Assembly (NCBI GenBank): GCA_017467085.1
Contig: JAFTSW010000056.1
Span: 1-54,722 of the forward strand
Length of the DNA: 54,722 nt
Direction: 5' to 3'
From: Clostridia bacterium
Lineage (GTDB): Bacteria; Bacillota; Clostridia; Oscillospirales; CAG-272
The notes under the pieces were generated by a model. The model searched no databases. It was not told where the DNA came from and saw only the letters and a list, made by a program, of their open reading frames with translations. Of this stretch, positions 25,187 through 33,747 are shown piece by piece. Made by a program: the position numbers and the translations under genes. Positions within the stretch are counted from its first letter, which is position 1; every line of letters starts with the position of its first letter.

Positions 25187-26476
25187 GTGGCAAATAAAAG
25201 ATACGATTTTTTTATTTCCTATAACAAAAGAGATGCCAAAATTGCCGCAAGAATTGCCGCCATCATTAAGGGAAGCGGTCTTACCTGCTGGTGGCAGGGA
25301 GAGAACAGTCGGCAGGAATACGCCGTTGAAATTCAAAACGGCATAGACAATTCCGAGGCATTCGTTGTGCTGCTGTCCGCGGGAAGCGCGGAGTCCGAAT
25401 GGGTGGGCAAGGAAATTCTCCGTGCTCTCCGCCTGCATTCTCTTGGAGGCTATTCCATTCTCCCCATCGTGGTGGATGACCTTTCGGACGGGGATTACGC
25501 CTATTTTCACCAGATTCTCGGCAACTTCAACTGGCTCTTTCTGAAGGATTACGATACCGATAGGGAGCTTATCTTCGCTATGACGGGGCAGGTCAATATC
25601 CGTCTGCGGGAGCGTGGCGCCAACAGCATCTATTCTGCCGAGGCAGAGGAGGAGATAGAGCGCCTGCGTAAGCAAAACAATCTCTACAATATGTATGCCA
25701 AGCGGGTCTTGGACGAGCTGTTCTCCCAGTTTTCCTCTCCCGTGGTTATGGACCTTGGCTGCTCGGACGGCGAAAGCATTATGCTGCGCCTGGAGGGCAG
25801 AGAATTTTCCCACCTGCTTTGTATCGATAAGGAGCAGAGCAAGGTAAACGCCGCCAAGGAAAAGTTCGGCAAGGACGAGCGCATCGATTTTATGGTGGCA
25901 GACGTAACCAGGCGCGGCTTTGGCACGGGACTAAAAAACTATCTGAAGGAAAACGGTCTTGAGGGCTTTGACATCATTCATATCTCCGCCGTTCTTTTGC
26001 ATCTGAAAAATCCCGTTGCGGTGCTGAAGGCGCTGCGCGGTGCCCTGAAGCCGGGCGGAAAAATCTTTATCCAGGACGAGGATGACGGCTATAACCTTGC
26101 CTACCAGGAGGAGGAGCTTTCCCCCTGCTTCTTCAGCGATTGCTTTTATATCTGGTACCATTCCAAGGAATCGGGGGACAGACATATGGGCAGAAAGCTG
26201 CCTGCCTTCCTGAAGGCGGCAGGGTATAGCAATATCGAAATGAAGTCCTCGGTGCTATCCTCTGTTGATTTTGACGGCGAATTCAAGGAGGATTTGTGGG
26301 ACCTCTACTTTAACCCCGAATACTGGGTGGTGGACAGCCCCGATTATTTTGATAAAAGCGACGCCTTTGAAAAATGCCGCACCTACGCCGCCGAGCATAG
26401 AGAGCATAAGGAAAAATATATGCGCGGAGAAATCTTCGTAACCCTGGGCGTGCTTATCTTTACTGCGGAAAAATAA
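25187..26476 (+). CDS. TIR domain fused to a class I SAM-dependent methyltransferase
   Basis: A protein of 429 residues with no signal or membrane segment. Residues 6-140 are a TIR domain: YDFFISYNKRDAKIA, LTCWWQGENSRQEYAVEI, IDNSEAFVVLLSAGSAESEWVGKEI. Glu76 in SEWVGKE is at the place of the catalytic Glu of NAD-consuming TIRs. A charged helix (about 148-180) links to a Rossmann methyltransferase: motif I VVMDLGCSDGE (184-194), acidic IDKE (211-214), DIIHISAVLLHLKNP (260-274) and LKPGGKIFIQDED (285-297). The GTG start follows GGGAGG. It has its own promoter and terminator, so it is a one-gene unit. The combination is unusual; the substrate of the methyltransferase is unknown. Confidence 0.85.
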   Translation: MANKRYDFFISYNKRDAKIAARIAAIIKGSGLTCWWQGENSRQEYAVEIQNGIDNSEAFVVLLSAGSAESEWVGKEILRALRLHSLGGYSILPIVVDDLSDGDYAYFHQILGNFNWLFLKDYDTDRELIFAMTGQVNIRLRERGANSIYSAEAEEEIERLRKQNNLYNMYAKRVLDELFSQFSSPVVMDLGCSDGESIMLRLEGREFSHLLCIDKEQSKVNAAKEKFGKDERIDFMVADVTRRGFGTGLKNYLKENGLEGFDIIHISAVLLHLKNPVAVLKALRGALKPGGKIFIQDEDDGYNLAYQEEELSPCFFSDCFYIWYHSKESGDRHMGRKLPAFLKAAGYSNIEMKSSVLSSVDFDGEFKEDLWDLYFNPEYWVVDSPDYFDKSDAFEKCRTYAAEHREHKEKYMRGEIFVTLGVLIFTAEK

Positions 26477-26499
26477 GCCCCTGCGGCGTCCCGCCCTTT

Positions 26500-26530
26500 G
26501 CCGCCCTCCCCCTGGGAGGGCGGCTTTTTC
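26500..26530 (+). terminator. Terminator of the TIR-methyltransferase gene
   Basis: GCCGCCCTCCC, loop CCT, GGGAGGGCGGC, then TTTTT. Confidence 0.9.
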
Positions 26531-26708
26531 TTTGCGCCTTTCGAGCTTGAAAAAAGTGGAAATAACAGGCTTTCTTTGCTATTTTTTTGTCAAACTTTCT
26601 TTGCCAAATTCTATTGCTTTTTGCGTGAATATATGGTATCATATAATGTGAAGTGCTATGGACCTTCGCGGAGAAAAGAAAAGAGGTTCAAAAGGAAAGG
26701 AAAGGGTT

Positions 26709-27734
26709 ATGAGGAAGCAAAGGGTTTTCCGTCAAGAGCGAAAAGCGGCTTGCGTTTTCCTTCGTGTCCTTTCTCTGCTTCTCCTTTTTTCCTTGGTATG
26801 CAGTCTTTTTGCCTGTGCGCCGCAGTATAAGAAAATCAATGGCTACGGAATGGGAAGCTATGCCGTTTTCACCGTAGAGGATGAAAGAATTGCGCCCTCC
26901 CTTATCGCCGCCCTGGCGACTGCCGAGAACGATATTTCTCACCGTGTTGCGACAAGCGCCGTTGCGGCGCTGAACCGTGGTGAAACCGTTGTTCTTCCTG
27001 CCTCCCTTGTGGCGCTGTTGGAAACGGCAGCTGCTATCGGCGAAAAAACAAACGGGCGCTTCTCCGTGTTCTCCCTGCCCGAAACCTCCCTTTGGGATTT
27101 TGATGCATCTTCTCCCGTGCCTCCCGCCGCCGCCGATATAGCAAAGGCTGTCGGTGAAACGGCAGGGGCGCGTCTTTTGCCCCTGTCCGAGGGCAGGTAC
27201 CTTTTAGAGGGCGGCGGCATTGATTTGGGCGCCGTCGGCAAGGGATACGCAACGGATGCTTTGGCGCGCCTTCTTGCCTTGGACGGGCAAAGCGGCATTA
27301 TCGCCGTTGGCGGCAGTATCGCCGCCGTGGGAGAAAAGCAGGGCGGCTTCAAAATCGGTGTGCGTGACCCCTTTTCCACCTCCCGTGAGGTGCTTCTCGG
27401 TGTTCTGACTCTCTCAAACGGCTTCGTGTCCACCTCGGGTAGCTACGAAAAGCGCTTTACGCACGAGGGAAGGGACTATCATCATATTTTAGACGCGCAA
27501 ACGGGGCTTCCCGTCCAAAGCGGTCTTGTGTCGGTGACGGTGCTGGCAGATAGCGGCGCCCTTGCCGATATGCTCTCCACCGCCGCCTTTATCCTGGGGC
27601 TTTCCGAGGGCTTTGCTCTCTTGGAGCAGTACGGTGCCAAGGGCATCTTCGTGACCGAGAAGGGCGAGGTGTATGCCTCTTCCGCTCTCTCGGATTCCTT
27701 TCGCTTAACCAAGGGCGAGGTGCAGTACCGATGA
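26709..27734 (+). CDS. apbE: FAD:protein FMN transferase
   Basis: A lipoprotein of 341 residues (signal about 15-36, lipobox LFAC with Cys36) that attaches FMN through a phosphoester to Thr of Rnf/Nqr flavoproteins. Family motifs include YGMGSYAVFTV, the GGIDLGAVGKGYATDAL segment, a VGGSIAAVG strand, the GVRDPF segment, HHILDAQTGLP and the AFILG/ADMLSTA metal site. The ATG follows AAAGGAAAGG; a frame opening at 26658 is less likely. It overlaps the next gene by four bases and heads the rnf operon, matching its role in maturing RnfG and RnfD. A possible promoter (TTGCTT...TATCAT or TTGCGT...TATAAT) lies near 26610-26646. Confidence 0.93.
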   Translation: MRKQRVFRQERKAACVFLRVLSLLLLFSLVCSLFACAPQYKKINGYGMGSYAVFTVEDERIAPSLIAALATAENDISHRVATSAVAALNRGETVVLPASLVALLETAAAIGEKTNGRFSVFSLPETSLWDFDASSPVPPAAADIAKAVGETAGARLLPLSEGRYLLEGGGIDLGAVGKGYATDALARLLALDGQSGIIAVGGSIAAVGEKQGGFKIGVRDPFSTSREVLLGVLTLSNGFVSTSGSYEKRFTHEGRDYHHILDAQTGLPVQSGLVSVTVLADSGALADMLSTAAFILGLSEGFALLEQYGAKGIFVTEKGEVYASSALSDSFRLTKGEVQYR

Positions 27735-28108
27735 AGCCAAGCTATCGCCTTTTTCGTAAATGGGATATAGTAGCTCTTGTGCTCCTCCTTCTTTTGCCTC
27801 TCCTTCTGTTTGTGGGCTTGCAGGGCAGAGAAGAGGCCGATACGGTCTTGGTGCTGTACGGCGGCGAGGAAATAGAGCGCGTCCCCTTACCTACCGACCC
27901 CTTTGAAAAAACCTATACCCTCTCGGAGGGAAGCGTCACCGTTGCCTTTGACGGGAACGGCGCCGCTATTATTGCCTCCACCTGCCCAAGAGGCAGCTGC
28001 GTGGAGAGTGGAAAAATCACCCAAGGCGGTAGCGGCAGCTATTGCTTGCCCCTGCGCTTTGCTATCGTGCTGACGGGAGAAGGAGGGCTTGACGGTGTCA
28101 CAGGATAA
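27731..28108 (+). CDS. NusG domain II-containing membrane-anchored protein
   Basis: A protein of 125 residues: cytoplasmic RLFRKWD, one membrane helix (about 13-30, VALVLLLLLPLLLFVGLQ), then an outside NusG_II domain with the hallmark STCPRGSCVESGKITQGGSGSYCLPLR. This family is regularly found before Rnf genes, but its function is unknown. The three Cys may bind metal or form a disulfide. It overlaps apbE by four bases. Confidence 0.85.
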   Translation: MKPSYRLFRKWDIVALVLLLLLPLLLFVGLQGREEADTVLVLYGGEEIERVPLPTDPFEKTYTLSEGSVTVAFDGNGAAIIASTCPRGSCVESGKITQGGSGSYCLPLRFAIVLTGEGGLDGVTG

Positions 28109-28685
28109 CGGACAGTCCCTCTCTCAAAAATGGCATAAAAAGCGTGCCTTTTGGGCAAGGCTTGCCCTTCTTTCCGCCTTGATGCTCTCCCTTTCGGCGT
28201 TGGAGGAGCTGTTTGCCCCCTTGATGCCCGTGGGAACAAAGCCGGGGCTTGCCAATATCCCCGTTATGCTGGTGCTTGCCGAGTACGGTCTTGGCGCGGC
28301 GCTCCTGCTGGCTCTTTTCAAGGCGGCGTTTGCCCTGGTTACCCGTGGCGTTATAGCCTTTCTGATGAGCCTGGCAGGCGGGCTGGTGTCCACGCTTTTG
28401 ATGTGGCTGCTTTTCCGCTTCGCGCAAAAAAGAGTGGGGCTTGTGGCGGTCAGCGTCCTTGGGGCGCTTTCGCACAATATGGCGCAGCTTCTGGTGGCTA
28501 CGCTGCTTCTCGGGCGTTACGCCCTCTACTACGCCCCCGTTCTGGCGCTTTTGGCTATCCCCTGCGGAGCGGTGACGGGCGTTGTGCTGTACGCCGTTTT
28601 GCGGCTGATAGAGCGCCGTGTTGCCTCCTTAGGGCAAAGCGGTAAAAATGAAAACGAAAACGTATATCATACGGAGGAAGAATGA
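28095..28685 (+). CDS. Gx transporter family membrane protein (heptaprenyl diphosphate synthase component I-like)
   Basis: A 196-residue protein with about five membrane segments. GTKPGLANIPVMLVLAEYG and SLAGGLVSTLLMWLLFRF are typical of the Gx transporter / Hpre_diP_synt_I family. GTG at 28095 lies seven bases after GGAGGG; a TTG at 28089 is too close to that site. It overlaps both neighbours, so it is part of the apbE-rnf operon. The family has been linked to quinone-precursor synthesis by name only; a small-molecule transport role is the current family label. Confidence 0.82.
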   Translation: MSQDNGQSLSQKWHKKRAFWARLALLSALMLSLSALEELFAPLMPVGTKPGLANIPVMLVLAEYGLGAALLLALFKAAFALVTRGVIAFLMSLAGGLVSTLLMWLLFRFAQKRVGLVAVSVLGALSHNMAQLLVATLLLGRYALYYAPVLALLAIPCGAVTGVVLYAVLRLIERRVASLGQSGKNENENVYHTEEE

Positions 28686-30028
28686 AAGAAAATCTTTTCC
28701 CCAAAAAGCCTTATAAAACCGACGGCGGCGCCCCCGTGCCCCATCGCAAGGGTACCTCGGACGAGGACTCTCAGGTGCTGCCGCCTCCTGCCCTTGTCCG
28801 TTTGCCTATGCAAATGCACATCGGCGCCCCCTGCACTCCCCTTGTCAAGGTGGGAGATAGGGTTCTTGTGGGGCAGAAAATCGGTGACTCCGACGCCCCC
28901 TTTTCCGCACCCATTCACGCCTCTGTTAGCGGCGAGGTGACGGAAATCGGTGAAATCACCCTGGGCGGCGGCGCCAGGAGCCTGGCGGTCACTGTCGCCT
29001 CGGATGGGAAAATGGAGGAAATCCCCTATATTCCCCCGAAAATGGATACCTATGAGGATTTTATCACAGCCGTACGGGAGTGCGGTCTTGTGGGCCTTGG
29101 CGGCGCGGGCTTTCCCACCCATATCAAGCTTCGCCCCTCTGCCGATAAGAAAATCGACACCCTCATTATCAACGGCGCGGAGTGTGAGCCCTACTTAACC
29201 TCGGATAACCGTGAAATTCTCGAAAATTCCTGGGACGTGATGAGTGGCGTCTACACCGTCAAAAATATGCTGCATATTCACCGTGTGCTTATCTGCATCG
29301 AAAGCAATAAGCCTCGGGCAATCGAGGTCTTGCGTGAAATTGCCGATTCCTCCGTGGATAAGGATGACGAGGTGCGTGTGCTTGCCCTGCCTGCCCGTTA
29401 TCCCCAAGGGGCAGAGAAGGTGCTGATTAAGGCGGCAACGGGCAGAGAGGTGCCCCCCGGAAAATTGCCTGCGGACGTGGGCTGTATCGTAATGAATATC
29501 ACCAGCATCTCCGTCCTCTCCCGTTATATCAAAACGGGTATGCCCCTGGTTCACAAGCGTCTGACCGTGGACGGCGGCGCCGTTGCCCATAAGCAAAACG
29601 TCATCGTTCCCCTTGGTACCTCCGTGGCTGAGGTGCTTGCCCATTGTGGGCTTCTTCCCGAGAAGGTAGGCAAGGTGATGTTCGGCGGCCCTATGATGGG
29701 CGTTGCCCTGGAAAGCCTTGACGTTCCCGTCCTGAAAAATAATAACGGCATTATTGCCCTCTCAAAGGAGGAGGCGGCGACCTCCCCCACCACCGCCTGT
29801 ATCCGTTGCGGCAGATGCGTTGCCGCTTGCCCGATGCGGCTGTATCCCTTGCGCTTGGAAAAGGCAATTGCACGCAAGGACGTCGCCCGTATGGAGGCGC
29901 TGGATTTACTTACCTGTATGGAATGTGGCAGCTGCGCCTTCGTTTGTCCTGCCAAGCGTCCCTTGGTGCAGTCGATGCGCCTGGGTAAAGCCATTTTGAG
30001 AGAAGAGAAAAGCAAAAACAAAAAATAA
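28682..30028 (+). CDS. rnfC: Rnf electron transport complex subunit C
   Basis: A protein of 448 residues, the NADH-binding, membrane-peripheral subunit of the ferredoxin:NAD+ oxidoreductase. It has an N-terminal lipoyl-like barrel (VKVGDRVLVGQKIGD, APIHASVSGEV), the NADH/FMN site VGLGGAGFPTHIKL and NGAECEPYLT, an SLBB domain, and two 4Fe-4S motifs CIRCGRCVAACP and CMECGSCAFVCP. It overlaps the previous stop by four bases. Confidence 0.96.
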   Translation: MKENLFPKKPYKTDGGAPVPHRKGTSDEDSQVLPPPALVRLPMQMHIGAPCTPLVKVGDRVLVGQKIGDSDAPFSAPIHASVSGEVTEIGEITLGGGARSLAVTVASDGKMEEIPYIPPKMDTYEDFITAVRECGLVGLGGAGFPTHIKLRPSADKKIDTLIINGAECEPYLTSDNREILENSWDVMSGVYTVKNMLHIHRVLICIESNKPRAIEVLREIADSSVDKDDEVRVLALPARYPQGAEKVLIKAATGREVPPGKLPADVGCIVMNITSISVLSRYIKTGMPLVHKRLTVDGGAVAHKQNVIVPLGTSVAEVLAHCGLLPEKVGKVMFGGPMMGVALESLDVPVLKNNNGIIALSKEEAATSPTTACIRCGRCVAACPMRLYPLRLEKAIARKDVARMEALDLLTCMECGSCAFVCPAKRPLVQSMRLGKAILREEKSKNKK

Positions 30029-30070
30029 GGCAACGCCAACGGCTTGCCCGAAGCGATAAAAGGAGCTTTT

Positions 30071-30997
30071 ATGAAACTTTCCGTCAGCTCATCGCCCCAT
30101 CTGCGCGCCCCCGTTACCACGGAGCGCATTATGCGGGACGTGCTCATCAGCCTTTTGCCCTGTGTGGCGGCAGGTGTGTGGCTTTTCGGCCTTCGCACCC
30201 TTCTGGTGGTGGGCATCTCCACCCTGCTTTGTATGTTCTTGGAGTTTACCTGCCGTTTCATTATGAAGCGGGAGCAAACGGTCGGGGACCTGTCCGCCGC
30301 CGTTACGGGCGTTCTTTTAGGGCTCACCCTGCCCGTGTCCATTCCCATTCCCTTAATCATCGTGGGGTGTGTCACCGCCATTGTGGTCGTCAAGCAGATG
30401 TTTGGCGGCTTGGGCAATAACTTCGTCAACCCTGCCTTGGCAGGGCGTATCGTGATGCTGGTGTCCTTTCCCACCCAGATGACGGGCTTCACCACCCCCA
30501 CCTGGGTTGACGCCGTCACCACCGCCACCCCCCTTGCCCCCAACGCGGAGGCGGCGTCCCTTTTGGATTTGTTCCTCGGACGGGTCGGCGGCTGTATCGG
30601 TGAAACCTGTAAAATTGCCATACTGTTAGGCTTGGCGTATCTCTTGATTCGCCGTGTCATTTCCCCCATCATTCCCCTTTGCTACGTGGGGACCGTGGCG
30701 CTCTTCTCCCTGGCTGTGGGAGCGGACGCCCTCTTTCAGCTTCTCTCGGGCGGTCTTCTCTTCGGCGCCGTCTTTATGGCAACCGATTACGTCACCTCCC
30801 CCGTGGGTAAATGGGGCAAGGTGGTGTACGCCGTGGGCTGCGGTCTTATCACCGTCCTTATCCGACTCTACGCCAGCCTTCCCGAGGGCGTGTCCTACGC
30901 CATCGTGCTGATGAATATCCTTTGTCCCCTGATTGAGCGCATTCCCTTCGGAAAAACCTTCGGCAAGGGCAAGAGCAAGGAGGGAAAAACGGTATGA
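30071..30997 (+). CDS. rnfD: Rnf electron transport complex subunit D
   Basis: An integral membrane subunit of 308 residues with about ten helices. The FMN attachment Thr is expected in DAVTTATPLAPN, the counterpart of the usual SGATPLA motif; here the preceding residues are Thr-Thr instead of Ser-Gly. FGGLGNNFVNPALAGRI and ATDYVTSPVGKWGK are family hallmarks. AAAAGGAGC precedes the ATG. Confidence 0.95.
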   Translation: MKLSVSSSPHLRAPVTTERIMRDVLISLLPCVAAGVWLFGLRTLLVVGISTLLCMFLEFTCRFIMKREQTVGDLSAAVTGVLLGLTLPVSIPIPLIIVGCVTAIVVVKQMFGGLGNNFVNPALAGRIVMLVSFPTQMTGFTTPTWVDAVTTATPLAPNAEAASLLDLFLGRVGGCIGETCKIAILLGLAYLLIRRVISPIIPLCYVGTVALFSLAVGADALFQLLSGGLLFGAVFMATDYVTSPVGKWGKVVYAVGCGLITVLIRLYASLPEGVSYAIVLMNILCPLIERIPFGKTFGKGKSKEGKTV

Positions 30998-31539
30998 CAA
31001 ACGCCAAAAAGCTGATAACCCCTGCCCTGGTGCTGTTTCTGATTTGTCTTGCGGTGTCTGCGCTTTTAGCAGGCGTCAACGCCATTACCAAGGATAAAAT
31101 CGCGGCGATGGAGGCAGAAGCCCTGGAAAAATCCACGCGGCAGGTGTTGCCCCTCGCCTCCACCTTCACCGCCATTGAAGCGGAGGGTGTCCTGGGCTTC
31201 GTGGGCAAAAACGGAGAGGGCGCCGTGGTTGGCTACGTCTTCATCAACGCCGCCAAGGGCTACGGCGGCGATGTCACCGCCGTTGTAGGCTTAGATACCG
31301 AGGGCGCTATCGTGGGTATTTCCGTGGACGCCCCCGATGAAACGCCGGGCCTCGGCGTCAACGTGGAGAAGGATAGCTTCCTCTCCCAGTTTCTCGGCAA
31401 GCCCGAGGGTGACTTTGCCGTCAAGGAAAACGTGACCGCCCAGACAGGCGCCACCTATTCCTCCAAGGCGGTGGCAGTCGCCGTCAATATGGCGCTTGCG
31501 CAATTCAAGCAAGTAACGGAAGGGGGAAGTGCCTCGTGA
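30994..31539 (+). CDS. rnfG: Rnf electron transport complex subunit G
   Basis: A protein of 181 residues with one N-terminal membrane helix (LITPALVLFLICLAVSALLAGV) and an extracytoplasmic FMN-binding domain. The flavinylation motif is AQTGATYSSKAV, with FMN expected on the Thr of GAT by the action of ApbE encoded in the same operon. KGYGGDVTAVVGLDTEGAIVGI and ETPGLGVNV are typical. It overlaps rnfD by four bases. Confidence 0.95.
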   Translation: MTNAKKLITPALVLFLICLAVSALLAGVNAITKDKIAAMEAEALEKSTRQVLPLASTFTAIEAEGVLGFVGKNGEGAVVGYVFINAAKGYGGDVTAVVGLDTEGAIVGISVDAPDETPGLGVNVEKDSFLSQFLGKPEGDFAVKENVTAQTGATYSSKAVAVAVNMALAQFKQVTEGGSAS

Positions 31540-32228
31540 AAAAAGCATCTCTCTGGCAAGCCTTTTCCAAGGGCATTATCAAGGAAAACCCCGTTCTTTG
31601 CCTGCTTCTGGGCACCTGCCCCACCTTAGCCGTCACCACCTCCGCCTCCAACGCCCTGGGTATGGGCGTAGCGGCAACGCTGGTGCTGATTTGCTCCAAC
31701 TGTGTTATTTCGCTTCTGCGCCGTGTCATTCCCGACTCGGTGCGTATCCCTGCCTTTATCACCGTTATCGCGGGCTTCGTCACCGTGGTGCAAATGCTGG
31801 TGAAGGCGTATTTACCGGCGCTTGACGAGTCCCTTGGCATCTTCCTGCCCCTCATCGTTGTAAACTGTATCATTCTCGGCAGAGCGGAAATGTACGCCTC
31901 TAAAAACCCCGTCCTCCTTTCGGCATTAGACGGCTTGGGTATGGGCGTCGGCTTCACCGCCGCGATGCTCTTAATGGGTATGATTCGTGAGCTTTTGGGA
32001 ACGGGGTGCCTCTTCGGGCTGTCGGTCCTGCCGGGCTTCTATACCCCCATCACCGTCTTTATCCTGCCTGCCGGCGGCTTCTTCGTCTTCGGTCTTCTGA
32101 TTGCCCTTGCGGGTCGCTTGCAGGGCGGCAAGAGAAGCGAAGAGATGGGCTGCGGCGCTTGCCCTATGCGCGGCACCTGCGGCAAGGCGGACTGTGAAAA
32201 GGAAGGGAAGGAGGAAGGCAAATGCTGA
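31536..32228 (+). CDS. rnfE: Rnf electron transport complex subunit E
   Basis: An integral membrane subunit of 230 residues with six predicted helices. Motifs are NPVLCLLLGTCPTLAVTTSA, LPLIVVNCIILGRAEMYASKN and GFTAAMLLMGMIRE. GTG start overlapping rnfG by four bases. An unusual tail after the last helix is Cys-rich (CGACPMRGTCGKADC and a final Cys) and might bind a metal or cluster. Confidence 0.95.
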   Translation: MKKASLWQAFSKGIIKENPVLCLLLGTCPTLAVTTSASNALGMGVAATLVLICSNCVISLLRRVIPDSVRIPAFITVIAGFVTVVQMLVKAYLPALDESLGIFLPLIVVNCIILGRAEMYASKNPVLLSALDGLGMGVGFTAAMLLMGMIRELLGTGCLFGLSVLPGFYTPITVFILPAGGFFVFGLLIALAGRLQGGKRSEEMGCGACPMRGTCGKADCEKEGKEEGKC

Positions 32229-32827
32229 AATCCTTAATCGCGGTCTTTTTAGCCGCCATTCTCACCGAAAACTACGTGCTTTCCAAGTTCCTTGGCATCT
32301 GTCCCTTCTTAGGCGTTTCCAAGAAAATCAATACGGCGGTGGGTATGAGCCTCGCCGTCACCTTCGTCATGCTTTTGGCAACGGCGGTCACCTTCCCCCT
32401 CTTTGTGTTCGTCTTGGAGCCCAATGACTTGGCGTATCTGGAAACCGTCGTCTTTATCCTCATTATCGCCGCCCTTGTGCAGTTTGTGGAAATGGTGCTG
32501 AAAAAGTATATTCCCTCACTTTACAAGGCGCTTGGCATCTACCTGCCCCTTATCACCACCAACTGCGCGGTGCTGGGCGTAACGATGCTGGTGCTGGAAA
32601 AGCACGCCGCCGACGCCTCCTATACCTTCCTGCACGCCATGGTAAACGCCCTGGGAACGGGCATCGGGTATCTGGTGGCAATGGTGCTGTTCGCGGGGGT
32701 CAGAGAGCGCTTGGAGGATGCCGATATCCCCAAGTCCCTTCGTGGGCTTCCCATCACCCTGATTGCCGCCGCCATCGTGGCGCTGTCCTTCTTGGGCTTT
32801 GGCGGCATCGTGGACGGCTTGCTTTGA
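32222..32827 (+). CDS. rnfA: Rnf electron transport complex subunit A
   Basis: A membrane subunit of 201 residues homologous to RnfE with inverted topology: ENYVLSKFLGICPFLGVSKK, LPLITTNCAVLGVTML, and GFGGIVDGLL at the end. In known Rnf complexes, Cys residues in these motifs of RnfA and RnfE hold a membrane-embedded 2Fe-2S cluster; the ICPF and NCAV Cys are present. It overlaps rnfE by seven bases. Confidence 0.95.
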   Translation: MLKSLIAVFLAAILTENYVLSKFLGICPFLGVSKKINTAVGMSLAVTFVMLLATAVTFPLFVFVLEPNDLAYLETVVFILIIAALVQFVEMVLKKYIPSLYKALGIYLPLITTNCAVLGVTMLVLEKHAADASYTFLHAMVNALGTGIGYLVAMVLFAGVRERLEDADIPKSLRGLPITLIAAAIVALSFLGFGGIVDGLL

Positions 32828-32887
32828 TAGCCTTGCGGCACCCCCCTCGGGGCTTGCCGTACCCAATACGAAGAAAGTGAGTACAGT

Positions 32888-33679
32888 ATGAATCCGATTT
32901 TATTGGCGGTTTTGCTCGTTTCGGGCATTGGACTTGTGCTTGGTGTTTTCCTCGTCATTTCCAACCGCGTGTTTGCCGTCAAGGAAAACGAAACGGCAAA
33001 GAAAATACAAGAGGCGCTCCCGGGTGCCAACTGCGGCGCCTGCGGCTTTTCGGGCTGCTCGGGGTACGCCGCCGCTCTTGCGGAGGATAAAACGGTTGCC
33101 ACCACCCTCTGTACCGTCGGCGGCAACGACGTTGCCGCCCGGATAGCCGAAATCCTCGGCGTTGAGGCGGGAAGCGTCGCCTCGGTCAAGGCGCGGGTTA
33201 TGTGTCAGGGACACAAGACTGCCCGTAGCTATACCGCGGACTATACGGGGCTTTCCTCCTGCCGTGCCGCCGCCGCGCTCTATAACGGCGGAAGCGCCTG
33301 TGCCTACGGCTGTCTTGGCTACGGCGACTGTGTCGCCGCCTGTGAAAAGGAGGCAATCTCCGTTTGCCAAGGCGTGGCTGTGGTGTCACCCGCCCTCTGC
33401 GTGGGCTGTGGCAAATGCGCCGCCGTATGCCCTAAGGGCATTATCCAAATGGTAACGGAAAAGCAAGTGGCTGTGGTGCCTTGCGCCAATAAGGACAAGG
33501 GCGCCGCCACCAAAAAGGCTTGCGCCGTTGGCTGTCTTGGCTGTAAGGTCTGTCTTAAGGCTTGCCCCGAGGAGGCCATCCGTATGGAGGAGGGGCTTGC
33601 CGTTGTGGATGCCGAGAAATGTGTCGGCTGTGGCAAGTGTGTCGCCGCCTGCAAATTCGGCGTCATCAAAATGGTTTAA
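32888..33679 (+). CDS. rnfB: Rnf electron transport complex subunit B
   Basis: A protein of 263 residues that takes electrons from ferredoxin. A membrane helix (about 3-24) is followed by the 4Fe-4S domain CGACGFSGCSGYAAAL with a distal Cys, and then ferredoxin-type motifs: CAYGCLGYGDCVAAC, CVGCGKCAAVCP, CLGCKVCLKACP and CVGCGKCVAAC. The last lacks the usual CP ending (CKFG) but keeps its four Cys. It is 60 bases after rnfA and completes the C-D-G-E-A-B set. Confidence 0.95.
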   Translation: MNPILLAVLLVSGIGLVLGVFLVISNRVFAVKENETAKKIQEALPGANCGACGFSGCSGYAAALAEDKTVATTLCTVGGNDVAARIAEILGVEAGSVASVKARVMCQGHKTARSYTADYTGLSSCRAAAALYNGGSACAYGCLGYGDCVAACEKEAISVCQGVAVVSPALCVGCGKCAAVCPKGIIQMVTEKQVAVVPCANKDKGAATKKACAVGCLGCKVCLKACPEEAIRMEEGLAVVDAEKCVGCGKCVAACKFGVIKMV

Positions 33680-33747
33680 TGCGCCCGCCCTTGGCGATAC
33701 TATGGGCAATATAGAAAAATCTCAATATAAGGTATGGAATTAGAAAA

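Noticed and set aside
16401..26476. A single defence island joining both TIR genes
   Set aside because: The genes between them (thrS with T-box, DtxR-type regulator, feo operon) are ordinary housekeeping genes with their own promoters and terminators, so the two TIR genes are not one operon.
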